From Gavia stellata (lineage: Eukaryota; Chordata; Aves; Gaviiformes; Gaviidae): a DNA stretch of 64,000 nucleotides. The stretch's first letter is position 1, and the number at the start of each line of letters is the position of its first letter. Positions 52,412 through 64,000 of this stretch are shown here, one piece after another. The stretch covers positions 5,956,821 to 6,020,820 of the forward strand of contig NC_082600.1 of NCBI RefSeq assembly GCF_030936135.1. The letters run 5' to 3'. The notes below the pieces were generated by a model that was not told the DNA's origin, did not search any database, and saw nothing but the letters and a program-made list of their open reading frames with translations. The position numbers and the translations under genes are program-made.

Positions 52412-55400
52412 AGTTGTTCACTTGGAGCAATGAGATAGTTTCATTGAGCAAACCAGTGACAGCCCGTACAATTTCTGCAGCTCTTAGAAAAACCCATCCA
52501 CTTGCGTAACCCGGCACTGTGCTGGGAGCTTTCTTTGCCAGGAGGTGGTTACCAACATCTCTTAAGGGCCCTGGCTTCAGCGCTCTTCACCAAGAGAACT
52601 GCTATCAAGTCTTACCCAAGAATTTGTAGGTAGAAAGCTTTACCATTGATATTCAAGGTATTTGCTATAGGAACTATGGGAAATACAAAGGACAGAAAGG
52701 CAGCTTAGATCTACCAGAATCTGCTAGCAAAGCCGTTCCATTTTTAAGGGCCACAAGTATGTATCGCTCACCTATAGTCTCTATGCCTTCAATAGCAACT
52801 GAGAGCAGGGATTCCTAGCCTGGGGCTTGGTCCTCCATCCACTACTATATCGCCAAACAGGGAGAAGTTATCGGCTGTAAGGAAGGCCATAAAGTGATTT
52901 GAAAAGGATGAAGAATCACTGACCTAGAATGTCACGTGCTGGGCTTCCTAAAGCAGCCTGCGGGGATCTCACGTGTCTTACACAGTAACAAGCCCCGTGC
53001 TTGCGGTATGTGTGCAAGGACCCTTCCCTTCACTCACCTGTAAAGAGCCAGGAGATACGGAGAAGCAGAGGGGAGGAAGCAGAGTCCCGGCTGGATCATC
53101 CTCTGGATGCAGCCACGGAAGAGCCTGGCATGTGTGGAGAACTGAGCTACGGCATACTAACGGATGAGGCAGACCATGACTCCACCCTACCCAGAAGGGG
53201 TAGGAAATGACCCTTAGGTCTTTGGGGCAACCAAGCCAGCAGCATAGGACATTATCTTAGATGCACGACCTTGCCCTGCACAACCCTTTAATGCTGCTCT
53301 CTTATTCCTCTTTGGGAGACAGAGTGGCCTGCACTCTTTATTATTAGGGTGCGGTGACACACTAAAGAGGAGACAGTGGTTAACCCTATGGAAGGGCAGG
53401 AGAAAGGAGAAAGCCTTATCACCCCCTCTCCCAAGGCCATCCTGCCCCAGTGTCAAGCACCTAGCACACACTACCAAAGAAGTACAGGGAAAAAAAATGG
53501 TTACAGCTGCCTGGTTTTCCACCCAGCATGTGCTCTCCTAGAAGGCTTGGAGCTCTCCTTTAGGATCTTCATTATATCCCCTGCGACTGATAAGGCTCTC
53601 CACTGTGACAGTCTTTTCCAAAGCATCACGCTGCATCGCATAAAGCTAACCAGCTTTTACTGTTTATCTGCATGCGGAGGATTTCCAGCACTGTGTAACA
53701 ACTGTTATTCCAAAGAAAATTATCTTTGCAGTTTGCAGAAGGAATTTTATTCTCCCCTCCGAAGTGCTGCGAGTCAGCAGACTTTGTGATAGAGTAATCA
53801 CCAGTGAAGTAATTGCTGGCTCCACAATCACAAGGCTATCTATTAATATATGTCTAGTCCTTGAGCATTTATATAATATAAACAACATAATAATATAACA
53901 CAGAGATTGTTTTCAAAAAACGATTTCTGCAAATAGGAGCTTATAATGGAATCATTAACGAACCTTAACAATGGTGAGGATGAAATGCATGAGACAATGT
54001 CAAGCAATTTGAGACGTTTCTTTCAGACAATTTCAACATCAATGGCAGAACGTGATTGCATCTAAAAGTTGCTGCATTTTTTTCCAAAGGAAAATCGGCC
54101 ATTGTTTTAACACTGTAACTCAGAAGCCATATTCAAACCCACAAAGCCCTCTTTCAAATACCTACCCCAGCAATCTCCGCCTTGTACAACAGTTACAAGA
54201 GAAAAGAAGCAGATACAAAACTGTATTAAAAATATGTGTGATTGGTACCTGTAATTCCCATTAAAGATTGCAGCTCGAAAAGCATCAGCTTCTCTGGCTA
54301 CACAAGCAAGAGCTTTGGCCATCTGTTTCTGCTCCTACTATGAATAGCTGATTGCATTTCTGTATGAGATGCTACTCATATAGGTCCTCTGAACCCTCCT
54401 ATGTACTGTCTATCTCCACTCTAAGTGTGCTGAAGAAAAGAATGAAGTAATATGGAGCAGAAGTGTCCCGCTCTCCTGAGGTACACCAGACACAAATCCA
54501 TCCACAAGTAGAACATGATGTCCAAATTTACCAGGATGGCATGGTAGTTACTCCACAGATTGCAAGTCAACATGAAATCTGTGGTCCTGTGCCATCTTAC
54601 TCACCTCACATTTATGCAAGGCACCACAGTGGGAAAATACAGGGTTTTCCCACCAAAATTCAAGAGTAAACTAGTTTCCCGGTGCCTTTAAAACAGATCT
54701 TCATACGTTGTTGCTTGCCTCAAGTTCTGCGCTTGCAGTCTGTAACATGTTAAAATTTTCTTATTTGCAGGGAGAGGAAGCCGTGTAATACCTGGAAATC
54801 TGGCTCACGACTTCTCTGACCAAGAGCCCCAGATCACTGTCAGCCACTGCTGAACGTGCTGGCTCAGCAGTCCAGAATTAACGAACCCCAATACAACCCA
54901 ATGCTCCACATAATCAATCTACATATCCAATTATTTTCACTCAGGGAGTCCTTATTTGTCAAGGAAACATGCAGTATGAATTATAGCAGTGTAAATTATA
55001 CAGTGTGTTACTATACAGTGTAAATAATAACCCAGGCTGCAGGCTCACAACCTCCACATCTGTGCCTAGTTAAGGCAAACAGTGTTGAGACACTAACCAA
55101 AGCTCTCGAGGCAGAAGTGTCCATTCCCTCACACTGGTTTTACTGTAAAAGATAATCATTGAATAAGGTGTGTCTCAGGAGACATTCCCTATCCCCAGCC
55201 AAGAGTCCCAGTGGTTGGAGGCCTCTGAACCGCATCCAGATTGCTTCCTATCGCCCTCCTTGTGCAGGCATGGTGCACACTGCCTGCAGCAGTCTCTGTC
55301 CCCTGACTCAGTAAATATTAATCCAGACCGAGCATGGGGAAGCTGGGAGTTTGCTGACTCACTAACCAGACAGCAAACCAGCACTGGAAGCGGAGTCAGA

Positions 55401-58400
55401 ATTAGAGAGTGCTGAATCACATCCACTAACGAGTACTCCACGCTCACAGCAGAAAGGGGCTGATGCCATCAAAACATACACTGTTCTCTCAGCTTACATC
55501 ATCTCTGTTTGCAGTAGTTAGTCATACATATTTAAGGGACCTACTGCAAAAGTAAAGGCTATTTACTCTTCTTCACTGAAGTTGCAACTTACATCAAAAG
55601 CTGTAGTTGAACGCGGGGTAACCACAGGTTTATCTTAAGTGTCAGCCCCACACAGATGGATGTTTGCTTGCAACAAACTGCACTCCAACCACAGATGTAC
55701 TCAGTGTCTGCTGACAAAACTGGCAAGAGAGACTAAAATCATTTGGAGGTTTACCTTGTGGTAAGATATAAAGGATAAGGTCCCCATGAAGGACACTACA
55801 CCATCTCACATCGCTTGTTGGTTACGGTGTCTACAGTCCTCATCAATGAACAAATTGAGCTATGTCAGGTTCAGGTTGGGGAGCTTTTTTTCCCTATAGG
55901 AAACAATAACCAAAATTACAATATTAATCTAATCCCAAAGGGGAGGGAAAGAATAGCTGATCCAGAGAAGATGACAAGTGTGCTACAGCCCCAGGGAGGC
56001 AGAATCATCTCAGCTAAAGGAAAGCAGCTGCACAAATACATGAAACACTGAATTTCCACATTGATAATGGGATTCATCTCACTTGACTTTGGACACCAAA
56101 GTCTGAAACAGCTATATCAAAATCTTTTTAAGGTGAGTGGTGGGAAACTGATAACTCTAGAAGACAACTCACCTGGTCTCTCTTAGATGTCTATTGTAAA
56201 CTGAGACTAGCAACTCTCTAAAGGCACTCACTTCTTCCCACTATGACGGTGCGGTGACTTGCTCACACCTGGTCTTCTGGCTTTTAAAGACCCTAGGGCA
56301 GATGCTCCCAATGGGAAATTCTCTGTGTGAACGCCTGATAAGGACATGAAAGGACTTTATTTGACTCTAATCAATTTTGGAACAGTGTTCAGATCCAAAA
56401 CTGTAGTCCTTGTTTGTTTTGAACACCGCTAGTTATAAGATCCATATGAAATCCACTTTGCATACATCCCTGCAGCTGACAGGTCAGTCCATTCCCAGTC
56501 ACTAGACTGTAAGACTCTCATAAACATGATTTCTATTGGCTCTTCCAGGCTGAGCATGTGTTTTAAGATGACAAGGTAAAAGGCCATTATCAAGTTCATT
56601 GTATCCTGTTGGATTATAAATTAGATGCAAGGCACAGAAGAGACAAACAGTCAAACTGAGATCAAAACAGATGTAAACTACAAAAGGGATTTTTATGTAT
56701 AGCGAAGTCAAGGCTTTAGTTTGAACTTTTACCTTGCTTCTAGCAAAATCAGACACATACAGCAAATATGTTACTTGATTCAAACAGCAAATTCAATCCA
56801 AAACAACTTCTAAGGCTCACAGAAAAAAGAACCGTACATCTCACTGCTGTGCCCAGTCACGCCGTATGGATTTTGAAGAATCAAATCCTGAATTCCTTAC
56901 CCTGTCTTAACTCCTACTGGCTTAAATACTGGTGGATACCCCTGCTCAGCAACCCAGAATATCAGCTCTGTTCTGCTAAGCATCCCATTAACACCTACCA
57001 GGCAGGTCACGGTCCTTCAGCCCCACCAGCGTGTGCTCACACATCATGCGGTGTGGACAAGACTGCGCACGCCTTTTCTCTCTGTGCTGTCTGCAGGAGC
57101 GACAACCGTCTCTGGCCACATATCCAGTGGCTACATGACCAAACTCACGTTTCCACCACAGACATACGGCAACTAATCCTTCTCCAAGTGTAAATTAACC
57201 AGCATCCACAAGCCCGTACTCAGGTGGTGAATGCCAGATTCATACACCTGCCGGAGAAGAGGGCTGCGCAGTGCAGGGCAGCCCCAACTCAGAGTATTTA
57301 AATGCTTAGAGGGTCCCACTCACTTGTTTAAAGCAATGGTGTTCTCCATTGCCTTACTGATGGATGGCATAAAAATCACCACATCAGCAATGGCAAGTTC
57401 CTACCTATCTTCTCCAGATCTTTCATCCAAAGAGCTGCAGCCAGGCAAGCAATCCTGCAATGGCATTTCAGGCTGGAAGCCATTGCTCCCAGCCATCACC
57501 CGGCTTGTGGTAGAAAGACTGCCTTAACCTTGACTTTCCCTAATAAATAGGTATGATTTGTCAGAGAATATTCATATTGAAGGCACACTAAAGTCTCACA
57601 TGTTTTGTTCACTGAGGCAGAAACTGAACTTCATCGAGATTTTCTGGTATTCTGCAAATACCAAGAAGCTTGCTAAAAATCTCACCTAATAACTGCAAGA
57701 AACACCTATTAAATCTGAAGAGACTTTAATTCTCTTGGGGGCTGGATGTTTATATACTGATCTCCAGTTCATGTTAACATGGGTTGCTATTTTCAGTAAA
57801 TCAGCCCAGGAATTCACTCTTTAATACCCACCCTGGTTTTCTAACAGAAAAATGCAATGATGTGATGTATTTTTAGGCTTCCCAAGCAGGCAACTTCCAG
57901 AAATAAGATTAACGGCACCAACTAAATATCCACTCAAAGATGATGATGTTAAGATTTGCAGTGGTACTCAGCTGTCATCCAGGACAGGAAAACTTCTCCC
58001 TGCTGCCACAAGCAAAGGCCTTTTCAGTCCGTCGTCTCCCACCAGACCTCAAGAAGCTGCTGCTAACCAGCTGACAGCTCGACTCCGCAGCCGGCTCCCA
58101 CTGTGAAACCAGTTCAAAACCACTCAGATCAGTGACAGCCAGTTGTGTCTTGGCTACCAGAGGCCAGATCCTCTATGTACCTGAAAAGCTCCTAATAGTT
58201 TTGAGCTACCAAGTGGGTAAGATGCTACACATCATCACAATGATATGTTGCTTACGAACAAACCCAAAGTGTCTAATGATTCCCCCACCCTAATATCAGC
58301 ATCCCCCCTCCAGAAGTATCAACTGACTTGAAAGTACTAACATCTTCTACTGCAGTGCTTTTGGACAGCTTTTTATTTGCTATATGATTTCATAGACAAC

Positions 58401-61400
58401 TAGTGCTTCCCTGGGAAGCACAGGGATTAAAACTTCAGTTAAAATGAACCTCAGATTTTCCTTAATCACGCGACTTTTGAAACGTAAACTGCCCATCCAC
58501 AACGATCAGGAGATACATGCTAACGTCTCCAGAGATGGCAATGCAGCTTCTTAGGTTTTTTATTCTGTTGTAACATGAAAATATCATGTAGTCAGAAATA
58601 TTAAACTTCTAATGCAATTAAAGTTACAAGGAAAAAAATATTAATTGTGGGCACGGAGAACTGTTCTTCAATTTTAACAACTCATTCAGTGTTTCATGGA
58701 AAAGGTAAATATATCAACTTGGATGCACCTTCAATATTTTGACATTATAAGAAACAAGACATGAATTTCAGGCTGACAAAAATGTAAAAGTTACCTCCAA
58801 CATTAGAAACTCATTCATATTTACAGGAGAATAAAAAATAGCTGCTCAATGAAAAAACAAAAAGGATTCAAGAGGAACTTTATTTCAGCTGCACAGTGCA
58901 CACAGTGTTACCGGCCTCAGAGCCTCTGCCAGGTTGAATAGATCCTGCTGTCCTAATCCTGAATCAACAAGACAAGATATGTTTAGTACCCCGTCATAAA
59001 TTTCCACTTACGGACTTTGCTGACGGCCAGGCACGGTGAAGAGCAAGAACCTCATGGGGAACACACAGAAATCTCATCTGTAGCATGCACAAGACCTCGT
59101 TTGAGAAACCAGAGCTCACTAGACTCCCTACAATACAGCCTACCTGCTTGAGGTGGAAGGATCTGCTCATTTGAGAAGCAGTGCTGGCAAAATGGTAAGG
59201 CTACGAGATCATGCCATGAGCTTCTGGAAAACTACCGGGGTAGCCTTCAGCTACCCAGAGGCTGGGCATCCCCCATCAAAAGTCACCTGAATTTCAAACT
59301 CTTTCCAAGTTTAAGAGATTGCAAGAAAATTTCCTACTTCAGCCTGGCTCCTCCGAAACTCCCTGGCAGTAAAACACAGCACAAGTAGACAACTGACACA
59401 CAGTCTGCTCAATAACAAAGAATAAATCTGGTACCAATTTCAAATATCCAACACAGACTTTCCAGACAAAATAATAAAATCAGATGCCCAACACTTATAT
59501 TGTTCGGGTTTTTTTGAGGAAAACAGCTTAGATGTAACTGCTTGTCAGATAATTATTTGCCTTTCCAATGTTTTATTAACAAAGCTGCCATCAGTGAAAT
59601 AAGCTGTCTCCATTTTCTGGTTCTGCAGTTATAAAGTGCCTTTTCTTTACCACAAGAGAGCATTTGAGTTGAGAAAACTTCCATTTTGTGTTTGTCATCG
59701 TGACTGTAGAGCATCTCAGTGAGAAGTAAATAATTTCTCATACTTGCTGTCTTTAGGGTAGCCAACAGTTAATTAGATGGCTTAGGGCTTTTTTCAATAC
59801 CATAATCAGAATAGCAGAGCAGGCTAGAAATCCAGGGCTGGCTAGTCCCAAAATGTAGCCACCAGCACGTTCCTGTCTATGCAGGTTCTGCGGTAGGAGC
59901 AGGAGCTTGCACCATCCAACACTGCAATCCCTACCACCCCAGATGGCACCACAAAGTTCCTTGGATGAAGAAACGTAACCAATTTTTAGGACAAATTACA
60001 GCATGAGATAATGTTTGTTGTCATGTTGGTGGTGCTGCATTACACTTCACAGCCCCTCTAATTTTAAAGGCTGGGTGCAGAATTCACAGAGCTTTTGAAG
60101 CAAGATCTGAAGCTTCAGAAGAGATCTGAAAAAGGACTGCAGCTATCAGAGGTCTAAAAAAAAACCCCACAGTCTGTGTGTGAAGATAGAAAGAACTGAG
60201 GTCAAACAACTTAAGATAGAGGAGAGACAGCAAGTCATCTTCATGTGTGTAAAAGGTTCCCGCACAAAACAAAGGATTAATTATGCATGCCTGTGTTGAC
60301 GGGGCCAGGAGCAAGAGACTTTAATTGCATTAATGGAAAGTTCAGTGGGATAGCAGGCCAACTGTTAGACATGGAGAACAGTGAACCACTAAATGAGATG
60401 ATGCCAGATAGAAAATTCCCATTGCAGCAGCGTTATCAGATCAGGCTGCTTGGCATGGATGAAGTGCGGTTGACCACCTCAGAGCATTAGGACAGAGTAG
60501 GTCCACTTTCTACCATAAAATGATCGTGATAAATAAATTTACCTCCCAATGAAGGTATCTGATCTCCAGAAGGTGCTAAACATATTCAGAAATAGCAATC
60601 CTTCAGTGTGACTACATACGGGTGCTTAAGCAGTCCTGAAAATAAAGGCCTTGACTTTCATTTAGCTTGTCCCATTCATTCAGTCAACCCATATTCATCA
60701 AGGAACACTGAGCTAATAACAAAAAGGTGCTAATAATAAAAACTAGCTATTATTAGCTGAGCTAATAATAAAAACTAGAGTGAAGGAAACATTCTGTGAG
60801 CTCAGAATGGGTGTCAGAAGTAGGATGCTCTGCAGAATTCCCAAATAAGCATCCCATCACTGCATCCAAATCATTGCAAGTGGTGTTTTCCAACCTGTAT
60901 ACCACAGGCAACACAGGACCACTGCTAAGGACAGGCATGAAATGTTAGAAAGAAAAACAATCCTGTTGCCAAGCAAGTACTGCTTGTTATTTGGGCTTCT
61001 GTGCCTTCTTTGGAAGGAATTTAGATCTCAAAGTCAAAATAGTTTGACAACCAGCAGCATCAGACAGTGGATTTTAGAAGATTCCTGAGGCAGATGTGAA
61101 GCCTTGTGGAGGACTCCTATGGTAGAGCATCAGGGCTTCACATGGAAGGAATGTGACCAAGCCGCTGTGTGTCCCAGCTTGGCTTCAGGAGCTGACGTTG
61201 AACACACAGTGTTGTAGCTTTTGAAGGAGAACAAAGTGCCCAAGTCCTGATTCAACAGATGATTCTGGTTTAAGGCCCTACACTATGATTAATCCCCAGT
61301 AGCTCTGATAGATAGTCATAAAATCTACAACCCCTTGGTTTCTGCTATTTTATTTAAAAGCATTTTTATTTTCCATTTTAAGTGCTGATCTGATGGCAGG

Positions 61401-64000
61401 GTGGCTTTGCTGCTGCAAAATTCCAGCTACATTCATTTACTGGTGAGGAAATAACGGCTCAAAATCTCAGCTGCAAGACATCAGCCTTACTCCACGACAG
61501 CCAGTCCTTGGAGTTAAGTTAAGTAGCTGTGGTTGTACAGGCTCAGCACAAAATGTCTTCCAGCACCCGCAGAGCTCCTCTGAAATCAGGGATCTCTGCT
61601 GAGTGTCAAAGTCCATCTGCACTCATCAGCACGGGTACCATGGAGGATGCTCATGCATAACTGCTCCAGCAGAAGAGGGATCCCATGTGAGTTTAATTCT
61701 CCCTCTTTTTTCCCCCCAAAATTTGGGTCCACTTTAAAAAAAACAAAAAAACAAAACAAACCAGCTGAAAATTCAGCTAGTACTAGTCTGAAAAATAACC
61801 AGTGCTGAAGTTCAAGAGAATTCTTTTGAACAGTAGCAACTTTTTGAATCTTCTAGCAGAAATTCTCTACAAATTCTTCGGAAAAAAGTAAAATCCTTGC
61901 ACTATAGAAATTAAAAATTATGATACTAAGAATCTCCAACCTTTTGTGTGCACTTCTTGTCTAATCTTCATATAATCCTCCCTAATACTTTTCAGTGTAA
62001 ATCTCTTGTTACGTGCAACATCTTATTAGCAAGACAATGAAGATAACACAAGAAAAGTCTACTGAGCAGCATTAGGGGATTAAGGAAGGATTAAACAATC
62101 GTGACACAATGAAAATGTCGAAGCTGTGTATTCACCATAGTAGTCTGATTTCTAATACTCTCACTGGGTCAGTTACTGAAGTCCCTGGACTGTCCCACGG
62201 GACTGTGCTCAGTGTGACGAGTGGTGGCAAGACCCAGCCATCATCTCATGACTGGGGATGGTTTTCCAACATAAGAAGAGGGACACGGACACTGTTCTCG
62301 ACACATATGAAAAGCTGAGTGCATATGCACCAGAAAATGGATAGTAAAATTGAAACAGGCTCTTCCTAGAGAGAACAGCTTTGCATTCCTTTAAGATGAT
62401 GATACCCTTTCAGTAATGTGGTTTTATGATGACCTGAAGTGTCTCTTTCGCAGAGAGGAACTGGCAGCCCCCCACACAATGAACCTCTTTCAGGGATACT
62501 TCAACAGCCCACCCTCCCCACACATGTCCCCATCATGGGCCAGGGAAGCAGACACACCACTACAGCGGCAGGTCCTGGGACCCAGCCCCATACAAACCTG
62601 CTTTATCTGATGGAAGTGGTAGTTATTTTTATGAGTAGTCTCCTCAGGTGTCCACTCCACTTACAGAATTGACTGGTGGTTCAAAACAAGGTGGTTCAAA
62701 GTGAATTTGCTCCTATCAAGGGTACCCCTGAGATCTCTGCTGCCTTCCAGTTCCCAGGGAAGACACGTACCCCTGCTTTCACCAGCTCCCCAAGCAAGGC
62801 TTTGCAGGAGCCGAGATCTGGACCAGCGGGGGCCAGCAACCACCCACAGACTTGATCTGCTCGTTACTTGAAAGACCAGTGTGCTCTATCCATTAAACAT
62901 CAGACCTTAATCTGAAATAAATTCTTACTCAATACTTAAAATCAAGCCCATTTACTGCAACAGAGCAGAGTATTGATCTGGCCCTGGTTTAACTTGTCAG
63001 AGGTAAATCAGAGCCTGCAGCAGGATTCTATTAAGTTACCAGACAGCCCATCTCCTCCTTAGGGAACACGCTGTGCTATCAGCACTCAGTCCCCAAAACA
63101 ATTAATCTGGCACCCAACCATTCCCATACATCCCTTGCTAGCTAGTGGCATCTTCAAGCCCAAGATAATGCTCTGCTTACCATAACTGTGTGTCAGCATG
63201 GCTTATTAATGGGTCGGAACTGGTGGGTCTGGTCAGAGCAGGTCAAGTGCACGGTCCTTGAGAGACTCTGCACAGCTTTCCAGAGCCTGTGGGACACAGT
63301 AGCCCACTCAGAGGCTTATTTCTAACACCTCAACATTGATGTTGAATACCTGAGGAGGGGTTGCCCCACTTTTCCAAAATCTTTCAGCACCTGGAATCCA
63401 CATCAATGAAAAGATGGGGGTTTTTTAGACCTTTTTTCTTCCTCTCCCTGATGACTCTCCTGCAAACGTTTTTCCCTGGCCAGGCAACAAATCACAGCAC
63501 AACTGATTTCCATTGTTTCTGAATAGGCACCGTCCCCTGCACCAGTGTACAAAAGGTCTCATCCCACTAAGTGCTGTTCAGGGAATAGAAGGACCAGGAT
63601 TAATCCTGGCTCTTAAACTTACACTGGAAGGTTGCCGGTGCCATGTGGACGACATACAGCAAGCACTGGCCAGCCGCTGGCCTTAACACACAGCCTCTTG
63701 GGAAGCGGGTGTATTTGCTGGCACTCACGGGCGCTGTGGGCTTGCCTCCCTGGCACATCCCACCAGCAATCCTGGGCTCAGCCTCCAGCATAAACAGTGG
63801 CTTGGACCTCTGCGAACTGGCACTATAACACGAGGCTGGCCCAGCACGCCTGTGACTAAACTGCTAACTTTGGGGGATTAAAAATGCAAGAGTCCAAAAC
63901 CAGGCAGCAGTGCATTGGTGAGGAAATGTGACCTTGAAAAGAAACAACCCTCCTCGGCAGGAGATGAAAAAGGCCACAAAATTGGGGTACACCATAGGGT
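52411..64000. other. Upstream flank of SLC35F4, no gene recognised
   Basis: About 11.6 kb. Open frames up to 141 codons (for example 56768-57193 and 53376-53789, plus strand) show no domain, signal peptide plus helix pattern or flanking splice logic. The next gene expected from human synteny is ARMH4; no part of it was recognised. Alternative SLC35F4 first exons could lie here, but none can be shown. Confidence 0.5.
60729..60778. repeat. Direct repeat enclosing a perfect hairpin
   Basis: GCTAATAATAAAAACTAG occurs at 60729-60746 and 60761-60778. Between and into the second copy, TATTATTAGC (60748-60757), TGA and GCTAATAATA (60761-60770) form a perfect 10-bp inverted repeat with a 3-base loop. 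Confidence 0.8.

Noticed and set aside
56768..57193. 141-codon plus-strand frame in the upstream flank, considered as an ARMH4 or novel exon
   Set aside because: No resemblance to a known protein, wrong strand for the expected ARMH4 orientation, and no splice-site pairing.
62810..62905. Possible tRNA gene
   Set aside because: No complete cloverleaf, and box B is not recognisable. At best it is a SINE fossil.

Overview
The window looks like nuclear DNA of a bird. Three things point that way: dispersed truncated CR1 LINE copies ending in the avian ATTCTATGA-type tail, multi-exon genes with long GT-AG introns, and gene content matching the vertebrate CCDC198-SLC35F4 neighbourhood (human 14q22-23; probably chicken chromosome 5, which is inference). 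Nothing bacterial, viral or CRISPR-like was seen.

Two genes can be supported, both on the minus strand. The larger is SLC35F4, a multi-pass drug/metabolite-transporter-superfamily protein. I assembled eight coding exons from 51670 down to 14760. Every junction is GT-AG and every codon phase joins, giving 1434 nt (477 aa plus stop). The second exon (38463-38651, 189 nt) is a phase 1-1 cassette, so skipping it would give an in-frame 414-aa protein. A TATA-like box behind a purine-rich tract lies about 0.6 kb upstream of the ATG, and AATAAA signals lie 130-210 nt after the stop. The left gene is CCDC198 (C14orf105). Its first coding exon (7435-7651) has a consensus N-myristoylation start and a conserved PPLQ-W-GR segment before a strong donor site. 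I could not find its later exons, which probably lie off the left edge.

Layout from left to right: 1-7434, presumed CCDC198 intron 1, containing a 4 x 123 bp minisatellite (6856-7347). 7435-7651, CCDC198 exon 1. 7652-14540, intergenic DNA with the CCDC198 upstream region. 14540-51670, the SLC35F4 transcription unit; its introns hold several CR1 fragments, old SINE-like fossils, a G-run, an AT-rich repeat and a GC-rich island. 52.2-52.4 kb, candidate SLC35F4 promoter. 52.4-64 kb, upstream flank in which I recognise no gene.

The most interesting observations are three. First, the CCDC198 exon 1 reading frame runs on through its own splice donor and through all four minisatellite copies. Second, SLC35F4 has a symmetric N-terminal cassette exon rich in Ser and Arg. 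Third, some intronic GC-rich or open-reading segments remain unexplained. I found no convincing novel multi-gene system; this is mostly ordinary vertebrate genic and intergenic DNA.
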